A DNA stretch of 64,000 nucleotides from an uncultured Lachnospiraceae bacterium (GTDB taxonomy: Bacteria > Bacillota > Clostridia > Lachnospirales > Lachnospiraceae), in the NCBI GenBank assembly GCA_900315505.1, contig OMZG01000007.1, positions 1 through 64,000 of the forward strand, written 5' to 3'. Both the position numbers and the translations under genes were made by a program. Below are positions 25,950 through 35,447 of the stretch, piece after piece. The notes beneath the pieces were generated by a model. The model worked only from the letters and a program-made list of their open reading frames with translations, ran no database searches and was not told where the DNA came from. Numbering within the stretch: position 1 is the stretch's first letter; each line of letters begins with the position of its first letter.

Positions 25950-26015
25950 CGTGTCAGACATGCCAGAGGCTTATTTCACGGCGCTTAGCGTCTAAGGCTC
26001 TGCATGTCTGGCACG
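25950..26015. terminator. Long imperfect hairpin between convergent lon and GT2 genes
   Basis: Left arm starting CGTGTCAGACATGC and right arm ending GCATGTCTGGCACG pair over about 22 positions with a few bulges; the loop holds a smaller stem. No clear T-tract, but placed where both convergent genes end. It may be a REP-type palindrome used as a two-way terminator. Confidence 0.5.
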
Positions 26016-26027
26016 AGATTTACAAAA

Positions 26028-26843
26028 TCATATCGTCACCCCAGAATTCATTTTATCCCGCTCTTTATCTTTAAACCAACCATATTTATTGAAGTACTTT
26101 ACAGCGCTTGAGATATGGTGGCACATCATCTTAAATGAGTGATAAGAACTGCGTTCATGTGCGTGTGTGATCTGGACATACGGGTAGTAGATTGTCTTGC
26201 CGACTCTGTGCAGGCGACGCATCAGATCGAAGTCCTCACAGTACATGAAGAATCTTTCATCAAAAAACAGATTATATTTTTCCAGTGTTGAAACACGCAT
26301 GAACATGAAGCAGCCTGACAGGCATGGCGGGTTCATGATATGGTCATAGCCGCTGTCAAGCAGCACATATCTGTTGTTTTTCTCAGCTGCTCCCGGAAGA
26401 AATGGGAAGAACCTGCGGAATATCAGGTCTGATGGAGTCGGAAGCAGCTTGCACAGATGCTGCACTTTGCCATTCTGATCGACTACTTCTGGAAGCATGT
26501 AGACTACATCTGTGTGCTCACGGGCGTAGGAGGAGAGCGCATCAATCACCGAAGGTTCGAATGACAGATCCGGGTTCAGGACTATATGAAATTCGCTGTG
26601 AATTCTGATTGATTCGCGAATTGCGATATTGTGGGCACAACCGTAGCCCGGATTCCTGCCTGTCCGATATATATAGATATATGGGGAATATTCAGCCACA
26701 GGCATGAAACGCTCAGATTTCTCCATTCCAGGTGTATTATCCACGAAAAACAGAAGCCTCTCAGCTGATGGCCGATAGCTTCTGATTATTGTATCTATAA
26801 GATTCTGTGGAGTATGAAAAAGTACAACGGAGGCTGTGATCAT
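26028..26843 (-). CDS. Family 2 glycosyltransferase (rhamnosyltransferase-like)
   Basis: 271 aa; start overlaps the upstream gene stop by 4 bases. GT-A fold: NPGYGCAHNIAI, the metal-binding LNPDLSF (DXD equivalent), LSGCFMFMRVSTLEKYNLFFDERFFMYCEDFDLMRRL, the acceptor-side motif typical of rhamnosyltransferases. Likely adds the next sugar after the initiating transferase. No membrane helix. Confidence 0.88.
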   Translation of the reverse strand: MITASVVLFHTPQNLIDTIIRSYRPSAERLLFFVDNTPGMEKSERFMPVAEYSPYIYIYRTGRNPGYGCAHNIAIRESIRIHSEFHIVLNPDLSFEPSVIDALSSYAREHTDVVYMLPEVVDQNGKVQHLCKLLPTPSDLIFRRFFPFLPGAAEKNNRYVLLDSGYDHIMNPPCLSGCFMFMRVSTLEKYNLFFDERFFMYCEDFDLMRRLHRVGKTIYYPYVQITHAHERSSYHSFKMMCHHISSAVKYFNKYGWFKDKERDKMNSGVTI

Positions 26844-28231
26844 TCTGAATCTCCTCCAGACATATCATCAGGAAAATTATTTCCCTTATTATCTGAAAAA
26901 CCTTCCGTACGTTCTTTCTGAAAAAGCGTCCTGAATGTCATCAGCACCAGCTTGATATCTAAAATAATTGAATAATTCTCAATGTACATCAGATCCAGAC
27001 GCAGCTTGTCATAGGCTGTGGTATTGTATTTGCCATAGACCTGTGCATATCCGGTAAGCCCGGCCTTCACTTTGGTGCGGTACTTGAATTCCGGTATTTC
27101 ACTCTCATACATCTCATAGTTCTCGATTCGCTCAGGACGTGGACCTACAATGCTCATATCACCCTTCAGGATATTGATGAGCTGTGGCAGCTCGTCAAGC
27201 CGGAATCTGCGCAGACCTCTGCCTACTTTTGTGATGCGCGGGTCATCATCAATGGTGAACTGCGCACCATCCTTCTCTGCATCTTCCCTCATGCTGCGGA
27301 ACTTGTATATAGTAAAAAGCTTTCCGTCACGGGTGACTCTCTTCTGTCTGAACAGAATGCTTCCTCCATCGTCGGATCTGATAAGGATAGAAACTACAAG
27401 AAATACAGGGGAAAGCGCCACAAGTGCCAGAGCACTCAGAATTATATCAAGAGTCCTTTTCAGAAATTTCTGCCCGATCGAGAGCCCTGTACCACGCACC
27501 AGAAGAAGCGGCGTATCGAAAAGATTGATATTGGAAGCGCCGCCGATGATCACATCAGAGATCTTCGGCACGATATAGGTGCGCACATCATGCTCATAGC
27601 AGAATTTCAGGATGTCGTTTCTTATCTCGGCCGGCACGTCATTGATGATGACAGCATCATGCCTCATGATCTGTTCCTTTATTGATTCGATTGGCTCAGA
27701 AGAGCTGATCGTAGTAGTGATCGCGTATTTGTCAGGTCTCTCGAGAATCTTGAAGCGCAGGTTGAGAGCGGCTCTTTTTCCATATATAAGCACCATATTT
27801 CTCGGTACATACGTCAGGTGATAGAGCCAGGTAAAAAAGAACGGCAGTGCTACCGTGATGATCAGATCGTACAGCGTCAGGCGAAGCATCGGCCTCGGGT
27901 CAGACATTACGTTCAGGATCAGACAGATCTGCCAGAATGTGATGAAATTGGTCACAAGTACTGAGATCCACTGCGACACGACGATATCGAAGATCTTGAG
28001 ATTCCCGAAACGCAGCCCCTCAGTCAGCCGCATGATCACATACATAATGATGAAGTAGATGCCCATCAGGAGTATGCGGCCACGGCCATAGAAAGTACGG
28101 ACATACATCACGGAGTATTCATTTTTCCATATATAAAAATAAAGCACGGTCAGAAGCAGGACTTCTATGATCCCCTCGAGCTTGCGGATCAGGTCCTTTT
28201 CCTCGGAACGCTTTGCAATATCGCTTCTCAT
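26840..28231 (-). CDS. Polyprenyl glycosylphosphotransferase (initiating enzyme, WcaJ/WbaP type)
   Basis: 463 aa. Four N-terminal membrane helices, a nucleotide-binding-like middle region, another membrane helix ([23 protein letters not shown]), and a C-terminal Bac_transf domain with [49 protein letters not shown]. It transfers a sugar-1-phosphate onto undecaprenyl phosphate to start repeat-unit synthesis. Divergent from the ligase gene across an 82-base region with back-to-back promoters. Confidence 0.95.
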   Translation of the reverse strand: MRSDIAKRSEEKDLIRKLEGIIEVLLLTVLYFYIWKNEYSVMYVRTFYGRGRILLMGIYFIIMYVIMRLTEGLRFGNLKIFDIVVSQWISVLVTNFITFWQICLILNVMSDPRPMLRLTLYDLIITVALPFFFTWLYHLTYVPRNMVLIYGKRAALNLRFKILERPDKYAITTTISSSEPIESIKEQIMRHDAVIINDVPAEIRNDILKFCYEHDVRTYIVPKISDVIIGGASNINLFDTPLLLVRGTGLSIGQKFLKRTLDIILSALALVALSPVFLVVSILIRSDDGGSILFRQKRVTRDGKLFTIYKFRSMREDAEKDGAQFTIDDDPRITKVGRGLRRFRLDELPQLINILKGDMSIVGPRPERIENYEMYESEIPEFKYRTKVKAGLTGYAQVYGKYNTTAYDKLRLDLMYIENYSIILDIKLVLMTFRTLFQKERTEGFSDNKGNNFPDDMSGGDSE

Positions 28232-28237
28232 GCCTAT

Positions 28238-28266
28238 ATAATACTTTAAAACAAAAATTATGGCAA
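28238..28266 (-). promoter_or_regulatory. Promoter of the initiating transferase, minus strand
   Basis: Read on minus: TTGCCA (28261-28266), 17-base spacer, TATTAT (28238-28243). Confidence 0.65.
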
Positions 28267-28288
28267 CTTTCTAAAAATATGTTATACT
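28260..28288 (+). promoter_or_regulatory. Promoter of the ligase-like gene, plus strand
   Basis: ATGGCA (28260-28265), 17-base spacer, TATACT (28283-28288). Its -35 occupies the same bases as the minus-strand -35, so only one polymerase can bind at a time. Confidence 0.55.
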
Positions 28289-28313
28289 ATAAAAGTTTAA
28301 GAAAGGATTCATT

Positions 28314-30125
28314 ATGTCGAACAGAACCGTGAAGAATAATAAAAGGGTAACGGAGAAGGCATCTCCGGCCATCATACTTTCTATAATAGCAGCAGGCATC
28401 ATACCACTGATCATGAGGACATTCACCTATGATTCGAAGCTGTCGGACTACGACTGGTTCCCGTCAGACGGCACGGTAGTAGATATTTTCCTTGCCTACA
28501 AGTCATTCGCGATTATTACTGTCGGGATACTGATGGCGATAGTGCTGATATACAGGGCATATGATCATCAGAAATTCCCGACGCAGAGGCTTTTCTACGT
28601 GCTGTTCGCATACGGTGCGCTGGTTCTGATAAGCGGCCTTGCATCGAGGTGGAAGGGCTTCGCGTTCGGCGGTTCATATGAGATGTTCGAATCAGTGCTC
28701 GTGGTTCTGTGCTATATAATGTTCGCGTACTACACGTATATAACTGTTCAGAACGGGAAGACGGTCGGGACCTTCCTCAAATGGAGCGGGATATTCATAC
28801 TGATACTGATGCTCATAGGAGCCTTCCAGGGCTTCGGCGCAGATTTATTCGCAACGAAGCTTGGAAAAATACTGTACTCTACACCGTCATTCTGGGGCAG
28901 TCTCGATGATCTTGTGATCCGCATGCCGAAGGGCACTTCCTATTCGACGCTTTACAATCCGAACTATTTTTCATTATATCTCGGACTCATCATGCCGGTT
29001 GCAGTGGCGGCTTTTATCGCAGTAAGAAAAAGGTGGGCGAGGATCCTCTCAGGCGCAATCGTCGTCTGCTCTGTGATCCTTCTCATCACTGATATATCGA
29101 TCACGGGTGTTATGTGTCTCGTGATCTCAGGAATAGTCACACTGCTGGTGGTTCTTTCGAGGAAAAGGAAGCCCTTTGCGATTGTATCAGCAATCCTTGC
29201 AGCAGTGATAGTCATTGGAATCATACTCAGTGTCGCTGTGACACCGGTTCACAATAAGGTCAGCACGATGCTCAATGCAGAGCCTACTCCGCTTACGGCA
29301 GGCAGTCTGAAGGACATGGAGACAAATGATGACAATGTGACGCTCGATATGAAGGACGGCTCGAGGATAGCTGTGACCTTTACCTTCGATGCAAATGGAG
29401 CATTACAGGTAACTGCAACCGGAGATGACGGCACACAGTATGCCTGCAATTGGGATGGCGCTGCAGCACAGATCCAGAGGGAGGACGGCACATCTATAGC
29501 AGCGGTTGTACCTAAGTCCACAGAGGATGGCCAGCAGTATGCAGCGATCCAGATAGACGGCAGGGAGTTCTGGTTCATCCAGACCGAAGAAGGATACAGA
29601 TATATCACAGGTTCAGGGAAGATTGTAGAACTCGATAATAATATAAAATCGGCAGGTGTATTCCCGGAGGATTTCTTCAGTAACAGAGGAATCATCTGGA
29701 ACCGCACACTTCCGCTGCTTCCAAAGCATATCATACTCGGAAGCGGACAGAATACCTTTATCATGGAGTATCCGCAGGATAATTACATAATGAAGGATCT
29801 CCTGATCGAGAGCGAGACGACATCAATCGATGTCAAGCCACATAATCTCTTTCTGCAGCAGTGGGTCGAGAACGGTCTGATAGCTATGATTCTCTATCTG
29901 GTCGTAGTCATTGGATATCTGGCACAGGCAGCAGGCGAGATCAGAAAGCATGATATCAAAGAGCCACTGACAATCATCTCTATTGGTGTATTTGCCGGCA
30001 TTCTCGCACACACAGTGGCAGGAGTCGCCAACGATTCAAATGTCTGCACATCGCCAGTCATGTGGACGCTGCTCGGACTTGGATTCGCGCTCAATGCCAT
30101 AATGAAAAAGCAGGATGCTCAATGA
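28314..30125 (+). CDS. O-antigen-ligase/Wzy-like membrane protein with a large extracytoplasmic insertion
   Basis: 603 aa, about 12 membrane helices. Helices in the first 310 residues and again from about 500 fit the Wzy_C/O-antigen ligase family, and the region GIIWNRTLPLLPKHIILGSGQNTF with PHNLFLQQWVENG matches the conserved ligase loop (the H in PHN is important in WaaL). Residues about 316-445 are an extra beta-rich segment (NVTLDMKDGSRIAVTFTFDANG and similar) not usual in the family, probably outside the cell. It would polymerise repeat units or attach them to a carrier. Confidence 0.85.
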   Translation: MSNRTVKNNKRVTEKASPAIILSIIAAGIIPLIMRTFTYDSKLSDYDWFPSDGTVVDIFLAYKSFAIITVGILMAIVLIYRAYDHQKFPTQRLFYVLFAYGALVLISGLASRWKGFAFGGSYEMFESVLVVLCYIMFAYYTYITVQNGKTVGTFLKWSGIFILILMLIGAFQGFGADLFATKLGKILYSTPSFWGSLDDLVIRMPKGTSYSTLYNPNYFSLYLGLIMPVAVAAFIAVRKRWARILSGAIVVCSVILLITDISITGVMCLVISGIVTLLVVLSRKRKPFAIVSAILAAVIVIGIILSVAVTPVHNKVSTMLNAEPTPLTAGSLKDMETNDDNVTLDMKDGSRIAVTFTFDANGALQVTATGDDGTQYACNWDGAAAQIQREDGTSIAAVVPKSTEDGQQYAAIQIDGREFWFIQTEEGYRYITGSGKIVELDNNIKSAGVFPEDFFSNRGIIWNRTLPLLPKHIILGSGQNTFIMEYPQDNYIMKDLLIESETTSIDVKPHNLFLQQWVENGLIAMILYLVVVIGYLAQAAGEIRKHDIKEPLTIISIGVFAGILAHTVAGVANDSNVCTSPVMWTLLGLGFALNAIMKKQDAQ

Positions 30126-31039
30126 AAATCCAGATACTTCTCGCAGCATATAATGGCGCGAGGTATATAGAGACCCAGCTGGATTCGCTGATCGCCCAGC
30201 AGCATGAAGCGAATGACAGATATGAGATACTGATCTCGGATGATGGCTCTACAGATGGCACCTATGAGATTCTGACAGAGTATCAGGAGAGATACCCATC
30301 ATTGGTCAGGATGCTGGAGCTATCGCACTCAGGCTCTGCGATGGGGAATTTTCTCAAGCTGCTACAGGAGTCGGATGGAGACGTGATCTTTTTCTGTGAC
30401 CAGGATGATTACTGGCTGCCGACGAAGGTCAGCAGAATGGTGCAGGCATTCGATGATATGGACTCGCCGGAGCTCGTTTTTTCAGATGCCTATATAGCAG
30501 ATGAGAATCTTAAAATAATTGAAGTAAATGAAAAAGCTCTTCAGACCCATTTTCATGGAGATCTCACTCTGCAGAAGCTGCTCGTGCAGAACTATATAAT
30601 GGGATGCACAATGGCGGTGAACAGGACTCTGGTGGACGGAGCCCTGCGGGATGACTATCCCGGAATGGAGATGCATGACTGGTGGCTTGCCATCTATGCG
30701 GAGTCATTCGGGAAAATAATCCATGTTCCGGAGAAGCTGATGAAATACAGGCAGCACGGGGACAATGAGGTCGGGGCGAAGGATCTGCGAAGCGGAAGAT
30801 ACATCCGCTCACATCTCAATGTAAAGGATCTGCGAAGGAGCTGCGGCAATCTGATAGCGCAGGCAGCAGGCTTCTATGACCGCTATGGAAAAGAAATGAC
30901 ACCTGAGGTGCGAAGAATTTTTACAGAATTCACTAGCCTCAGGGATAGGAACAAGCTGTCACGGATATACACGCAGATACATGAGGGGTATCTGAAGAGT
31001 ACCACGGAGCGCGTGATAGGGCAGCTTTTATATATGTGA
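30122..31039 (+). CDS. Family 2 glycosyltransferase
   Basis: 305 aa from the ATG overlapping the ligase stop (ATGA). Motifs: ILLAAYNGARYIETQLDSLIAQ, ISDDGSTDGT, FCDQDDYWLP, and MEMHDWWLAIYAESFG. This is the rhamnosyltransferase-like GT2 type common in O-antigen clusters. Cytoplasmic. Confidence 0.9.
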   Translation: MKIQILLAAYNGARYIETQLDSLIAQQHEANDRYEILISDDGSTDGTYEILTEYQERYPSLVRMLELSHSGSAMGNFLKLLQESDGDVIFFCDQDDYWLPTKVSRMVQAFDDMDSPELVFSDAYIADENLKIIEVNEKALQTHFHGDLTLQKLLVQNYIMGCTMAVNRTLVDGALRDDYPGMEMHDWWLAIYAESFGKIIHVPEKLMKYRQHGDNEVGAKDLRSGRYIRSHLNVKDLRRSCGNLIAQAAGFYDRYGKEMTPEVRRIFTEFTSLRDRNKLSRIYTQIHEGYLKSTTERVIGQLLYM

Positions 31040-32538
31040 TTATGAAATTGAAGACACGGCTGTTTCTCAGCTTTTTATTAATAATAGTGCTGCCGATACT
31101 GATGGCGATCATGGTGTTTGTATTTATCTCGTCGGGCGGGATGCAGCGGATCGGACAGACGAATCCGTTCTATTTTTCTAATACGATAGATATGCTGTCA
31201 TCGAATACAGATGAAGAGATGAACCGGCTGAAGCAGTGGTCAAAGGCCTTCCCGGACAGATTTCTGAATCAGGATGTGCTGACGGATATCAACACGAGCC
31301 TGAGCCGCAAGAATTCATTTCTCGTGATAAAGCAGGGGACGAAGATAGTTTTCGATGGGGCACCGGACGGAATGCACCCTAGATACTCGCAGCTCCCGAT
31401 ATATGGGAAGCTGTCGGCTACTGATGTGATGGTGGTAAAGCTCGAGAACCAGTCAGGAATGCTGCGCGAGGTGGACTTCGGCAATTACCGGCAGCAGTAT
31501 CACGGACAGGCATTTGTCATCACGCCTACAGGGACGGTGATCCCGGGGGCGGGACGGATACTCATCCAGTATATACTGTGGATGGCACTGATACTTCTGA
31601 TTACGGCATTTATTATAGTCACCCTCCTGTACAACAGCATCATCAGGAAGGTCAGGAGGATGCAGGAGGCGACTGAGAATATCCGTGCAGGAAATCTCGA
31701 TTTCAGGGTCGATGTGAAGGGCGGGGACGAGCTGTCGGAGCTTGCCGGAAGCATTGAGCGAATGAAGGATCATCTGCGGGCGGATGCGATGCAGAAGCTC
31801 GAGACCGAGGATGCACAGAGGAAGTTCTTAAGCAATATAACTCATGACCTGAAGACTCCGCTGACCTCGGTAATAGGCTATTCGGAGGGTATCATCGACG
31901 GAATAGCGCCTACGCCTGAGAAGCAGATGAAATATGTGCAGACGATTCACAACAAGGCCATTGAGATGAATGATCTGCTGAATGAGCTGTCTATTTACAA
32001 TAAGATAGACACCGATTCTATCCCGTACAACTTCACGAATATCAATGTGAAGGGATTCTTCGGGGAATTTGCCGAGGAGACGAAGATAGAATTTGAAAGC
32101 CAGAATGCGGAGTTTAATTATGTATGTGATGTGGCCGATGACACGGAAATGGTGGCAGACCCGTCCCATATAAAAAGAGTACTTCACAATCTGGTATCAA
32201 ATGCGGTAAAATACAGGAGAGATGATACGGAACTGAAGGTGATGCTTAAGGTTTCGGATGCAGGTGAGTTCATACAGGCAGAGGTCGCTGACAATGGACG
32301 CGGTATCAGCCAGGAGGACCTGCCGCATGTATTTGAAAGGCTGTTCCGGACGGACAAGGCCAGGAATACCAATATCAAGGGCAGCGGCATTGGCCTGTCT
32401 ATCGTGAAGAAGATCATCAATGACCACGGCGGACAGGTATGGGCCACGAGCAATGAAGGAACAGGAAGCATCTTTTATTTTCTGCTGAAGAAGAGCAGTG
32501 ACAAGGAGGAGCCAAGTGAGCAGGATTCTGATAATTGA
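31036..32538 (+). CDS. Membrane sensor histidine kinase
   Basis: 500 aa from a GTG that overlaps the preceding stop (GTGA); an ATG at 31042 is the alternative. Two membrane helices (about 7-27 and 175-197) flank an extracytoplasmic sensor of about 145 residues of unknown fold; then HAMP (RKVRRMQEATENIRAGNLDFRV), HisKA with the phosphorylated His in FLSNITHDLKTPL, and HATPase with N, G1, G2 boxes (NLVSNAVKYR, DNGRGI, GSGIGLSIVK). Partner is the next gene, which it overlaps by 23 bases. Its position inside the polysaccharide locus suggests it senses envelope state. Confidence 0.94.
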   Translation: MIMKLKTRLFLSFLLIIVLPILMAIMVFVFISSGGMQRIGQTNPFYFSNTIDMLSSNTDEEMNRLKQWSKAFPDRFLNQDVLTDINTSLSRKNSFLVIKQGTKIVFDGAPDGMHPRYSQLPIYGKLSATDVMVVKLENQSGMLREVDFGNYRQQYHGQAFVITPTGTVIPGAGRILIQYILWMALILLITAFIIVTLLYNSIIRKVRRMQEATENIRAGNLDFRVDVKGGDELSELAGSIERMKDHLRADAMQKLETEDAQRKFLSNITHDLKTPLTSVIGYSEGIIDGIAPTPEKQMKYVQTIHNKAIEMNDLLNELSIYNKIDTDSIPYNFTNINVKGFFGEFAEETKIEFESQNAEFNYVCDVADDTEMVADPSHIKRVLHNLVSNAVKYRRDDTELKVMLKVSDAGEFIQAEVADNGRGISQEDLPHVFERLFRTDKARNTNIKGSGIGLSIVKKIINDHGGQVWATSNEGTGSIFYFLLKKSSDKEEPSEQDSDN

Positions 32539-33211
32539 GGATGAACAGGCAATAGCAGATTTGGAGAAGGATTATCTCGAGCTCTCGGGATATACGGTAG
32601 ATGTGGAGAATGATGGAACGGCCGGACTTGAGAAGGCCATGAATGAGGAATATGATCTGTACATTCTTGATATCATGCTCCCGGGAACGGACGGCTTCGA
32701 GATCTGCAGGCAGATAAGGACAGAGAGGAACACGCCGATCATTTTTGTATCTGCGAGAAAGGACGATATCGACAAGGTAAAGGGACTCGGATTCGGTGCA
32801 GACGACTATATCACGAAGCCATTTTCACCGAGTGAGCTTGTGGCCCGTGTCAAGGCTCATCTGGCCCAGTACGACAGACTCGTGACGGCCGCCAATGCTA
32901 CGGCAGATGATGATATCATCCGTATCCGCGGACTTCGAATAGATGATACCTCTCATCAGGTATGGGTGGATGGTGTAGAGAAAAATCTTACGACGAAGGA
33001 ATATGAGCTTCTTCTCTTCTTCGCCAAGCATCCGGGACAGGTATTCACGAAGGAGGAGATCTTCCAGAAGATCTGGGATCAGGATTCGGTCGGTGACATC
33101 GCCACAGTCACGGTACATGTGAAGAAGATCCGTGAGAAGATCGAGATAAATAAAGACAAGCCTCAGTACATAGAGACAGTATGGGGAGTTGGCTACAGGA
33201 TGAAGGTATGA
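32516..33211 (+). CDS. OmpR/PhoB-family response regulator
   Basis: 231 aa from a GTG at 32516 with AAGGAGG 6 bases upstream; the longer frame lacks an SD. Receiver domain with IIEDE, phospho-acceptor Asp in YILDIMLPG and Lys in YITKPFSP; winged-helix output with EYELLLFFAKHPGQVFTKEEIFQKIW and VTVHVKKIREKI. It would act as DNA-binding output of the kinase encoded just upstream. Kinase-first order is less common than regulator-first. Confidence 0.95.
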   Translation: MSRILIIEDEQAIADLEKDYLELSGYTVDVENDGTAGLEKAMNEEYDLYILDIMLPGTDGFEICRQIRTERNTPIIFVSARKDDIDKVKGLGFGADDYITKPFSPSELVARVKAHLAQYDRLVTAANATADDDIIRIRGLRIDDTSHQVWVDGVEKNLTTKEYELLLFFAKHPGQVFTKEEIFQKIWDQDSVGDIATVTVHVKKIREKIEINKDKPQYIETVWGVGYRMKV

Positions 33212-34323
33212 ACGCAGATAATGCGATTGAAGTCAGGAATCTCACGAAGGAGTTTAAGGTCAGCCGTGACGGTGCAAAGACCCTGAAGGAGTTTCTTGTC
33301 AGACGTCATACGAGATCTGAGAAGCATGTGGTGCTTTCAGACATAAGTCTTGACATCCGGAAGGGCGAGACAGTCGGACTCATCGGAGTAAACGGCAGCG
33401 GCAAGTCCACTCTGCTCAAGCTCATGACGAAGATCATCTACCCGACTAAGGGGACTGTTGAGACGAATGGCCGCGTCACATCGCTTCTTGAACTTGGTGC
33501 CGGATTCCATCCTGACTTCACCGGCAGGGAAAATATATATTTCAATGCTTCGATTTTCGGCATGACGAAGAAGCAGATCGACGGAAGGCTTGATGATATC
33601 ATAGCCTTTTCAGAACTCGGGCCCGCAATAGATGATCCGATCAGGACATATTCCTCAGGAATGTATATGCGGCTCGCTTTTTCTGTTGCGATAAATGTGG
33701 ATGCTGATATCCTGCTCATCGATGAGATACTGGCGGTAGGAGATGCGCATTTTCAGAAGAAGTGTTTTGATAAGCTTGAAGAACTGAAGCGTTCCGGTAC
33801 GACGATAGTCATAGTATCGCATGCACTTGACCAGGTAAAGAGCCTGTGTACCCGGTGTGTGTGGATATACAGGGGACAGCTGCGTCTGGATGGAGATCCG
33901 ACATATGTTATCGAAGCGTACAAGAAACAGTCAGCCATAGATCATAAAGAAGAGAGAAAAGCAGCTATTGCAAATGGCACGGCAGATTATAAGGGAGTAG
34001 TATTTATTGATGCGCCAAGAAGTCTTACTGTAGTGAATAAGGGAGAGAGTCTTCCGCTGATAGGATGGAAGATCGCAGACAGCGATGAGTATGACTTTAC
34101 GATCACGGCGAACGGAGAGAAGGTTTCTGGAATAAAGGAAGTACCGCGGCCTGATGTGATCGATATATATAAGGATGAATATGCAGGATATATCGAAGGG
34201 ACAAAGCCAGGTTTTGAAGCGTTCTATATACCTGAAGCAGAGGGAGAATTGGATATCAGGGCATTTATTACGATCGATGGCAGGGATATTGCCGAAAAAA
34301 GTGTGACAGTAACGGTAGAATGA
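33208..34323 (+). CDS. Polysaccharide ABC exporter ATPase (Wzt/TagH-like) with C-terminal beta-rich module
   Basis: 371 aa from the ATG overlapping the response-regulator stop; no good SD, so translation is probably coupled. Residues 1-250: ABC ATPase with GVNGSGKSTLLK, signature YSSGMYMRLAFSV, Walker B ILLIDEILAVGD. Residues about 265-371: an extra domain with pattern GW...NGEK...RPDV...GF that resembles the N-terminal repeats of the glycosyltransferase at 35620. In Wzt proteins such C-terminal domains bind the finished glycan. Works with the permease encoded next. Confidence 0.92.
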   Translation: MNADNAIEVRNLTKEFKVSRDGAKTLKEFLVRRHTRSEKHVVLSDISLDIRKGETVGLIGVNGSGKSTLLKLMTKIIYPTKGTVETNGRVTSLLELGAGFHPDFTGRENIYFNASIFGMTKKQIDGRLDDIIAFSELGPAIDDPIRTYSSGMYMRLAFSVAINVDADILLIDEILAVGDAHFQKKCFDKLEELKRSGTTIVIVSHALDQVKSLCTRCVWIYRGQLRLDGDPTYVIEAYKKQSAIDHKEERKAAIANGTADYKGVVFIDAPRSLTVVNKGESLPLIGWKIADSDEYDFTITANGEKVSGIKEVPRPDVIDIYKDEYAGYIEGTKPGFEAFYIPEAEGELDIRAFITIDGRDIAEKSVTVTVE

Positions 34324-35096
34324 TGCTAAGGGAAATCTATAATTACAGGGAATTACTGAAGACGAGTGTAAAGAAGGATGTCAGAGGCCGCTACAAGGGG
34401 TCTGTACTTGGTGTATTATGGTCGTTCATCAATCCGCTGCTGCAGGTGCTCGTATATGCCATTGTTTTTCCATACCTGATGAAGGGAGCAGCAGACCATT
34501 ATGTGGTTTATCTGGTGACAGGAATCATACCGTGGACTTTTTTCCAGACGGTTGTAAGTCAGAGCACGATATGTATAAAGTCAAATGCTTCGGTGATAAA
34601 GAAGGTCTATTTTCCGAGGATTGTATTGCCATTGTCAATATGTATCAGCGGACTTATCAATTTTTTTATTTCATGTGTGATAGTAGTAGCATTCTGTCTG
34701 ATATTCGGTGTCGGAATATCATGGCACCTCGTATTTGTGCCGCTTATAGCAGTTATTGAAGGAATGTCTGCGTTTGCACTGGGAACATTTTTCTCGGCAG
34801 TAGATGCCTATATTCAGGATATGGAGCATATAGTAAATTTCATCCTTACAATGGCGATGTACGGCGCACCGATTATTTATGAGCTTACCATTTTTCCGAC
34901 TCATTCGAAGATAGCATCAATCGTAGATATCAATCCAATGACGAAGATCATGAATTCATACAGGGATGCGTTTATGTATCACCGGATTCCGGATATGGCA
35001 GCCCTTGGCGGAGTATTTCTCCTATCACTGGTGATGTGTATATTTGCAGTAGCTATTTTTAACAGGATGCAGAAAGGATTCGCAGAACAATTCTAA
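34320..35096 (+). CDS. Polysaccharide ABC exporter permease (Wzm/TagG-like)
   Basis: 258 aa, overlapping the ATPase gene (ATGATG). ABC-2 type with six membrane helices and the amphipathic start REIYNYRELLKTSVKKDVRGRYKGSVLGVLWSFINPLLQ typical of TagG/Wzm. Exports undecaprenyl-linked glycan or teichoic acid. The coexistence with a Wzx-like flippase at 42571 implies two glycan products or a hybrid pathway. Confidence 0.93.
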   Translation: MMLREIYNYRELLKTSVKKDVRGRYKGSVLGVLWSFINPLLQVLVYAIVFPYLMKGAADHYVVYLVTGIIPWTFFQTVVSQSTICIKSNASVIKKVYFPRIVLPLSICISGLINFFISCVIVVAFCLIFGVGISWHLVFVPLIAVIEGMSAFALGTFFSAVDAYIQDMEHIVNFILTMAMYGAPIIYELTIFPTHSKIASIVDINPMTKIMNSYRDAFMYHRIPDMAALGGVFLLSLVMCIFAVAIFNRMQKGFAEQF

Positions 35097-35103
35097 AGAT
35101 ATG

Positions 35104-35109
35104 TTGACA
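35104..35109 (+). promoter_or_regulatory. -35 box before the antitoxin gene
   Basis: Perfect TTGACA; the -10 17 bases later is weak (TAAGCT at 35127-35132). AGGAGG precedes the ATG at 35157. Confidence 0.35.
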
Positions 35110-35156
35110 AATTCGTCGATGGATAATAAGCTATATGACATATAGGAGGTGTTTTT

Positions 35157-35447
35157 ATGCCAGTAATAGAACCAGTATCGGAATTACGTAATTATGGACG
35201 TATATTAGAAAAAGTAGATAGTGATTCGCCGGTCTATCTGACGAAAAACGGGAAAGGTGCTTACAGTATCCATAGTATAGATGATGACGAGGAATTTGAA
35301 AAAGCAAAGGCGATGGTCAGACTTCTTACAGAACTGAACAGGGGATTCAGATCCGGGGATGAAAAAGGATGGATCAGTGAAGATGAGGTGGAAGAACATT
35401 TCAGGATTCGTAGGAGAATTCACCGGAATTTATTTTGTGGTTTATAA
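35157..35447 (+). CDS. Type II antitoxin (Phd/YefM/StbD-like) with abnormal C-terminus
   Basis: 96 aa with AGGAGG before the ATG. Residues 1-82 match StbD-like antitoxins: PVIEPVSELRNYGRILEKV, SPVYLTKNGKGAYSI, EEKGWISEDEVEEHF. The last residues (RRIHRNLFCGL) are translated from what was toxin sequence in another frame, the result of a deletion. The DNA-binding half is intact, so it may still repress or neutralise a related toxin elsewhere. It interrupts the polysaccharide operon between the exporter and the next glycosyltransferase. Confidence 0.75.
   Translation: MPVIEPVSELRNYGRILEKVDSDSPVYLTKNGKGAYSIHSIDDDEEFEKAKAMVRLLTELNRGFRSGDEKGWISEDEVEEHFRIRRRIHRNLFCGL

Noticed and set aside
31036-35096. 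Van-type glycopeptide resistance regulators
   Set aside because: The two-component genes are generic OmpR/HisKA and no vanHAX-like genes are nearby.
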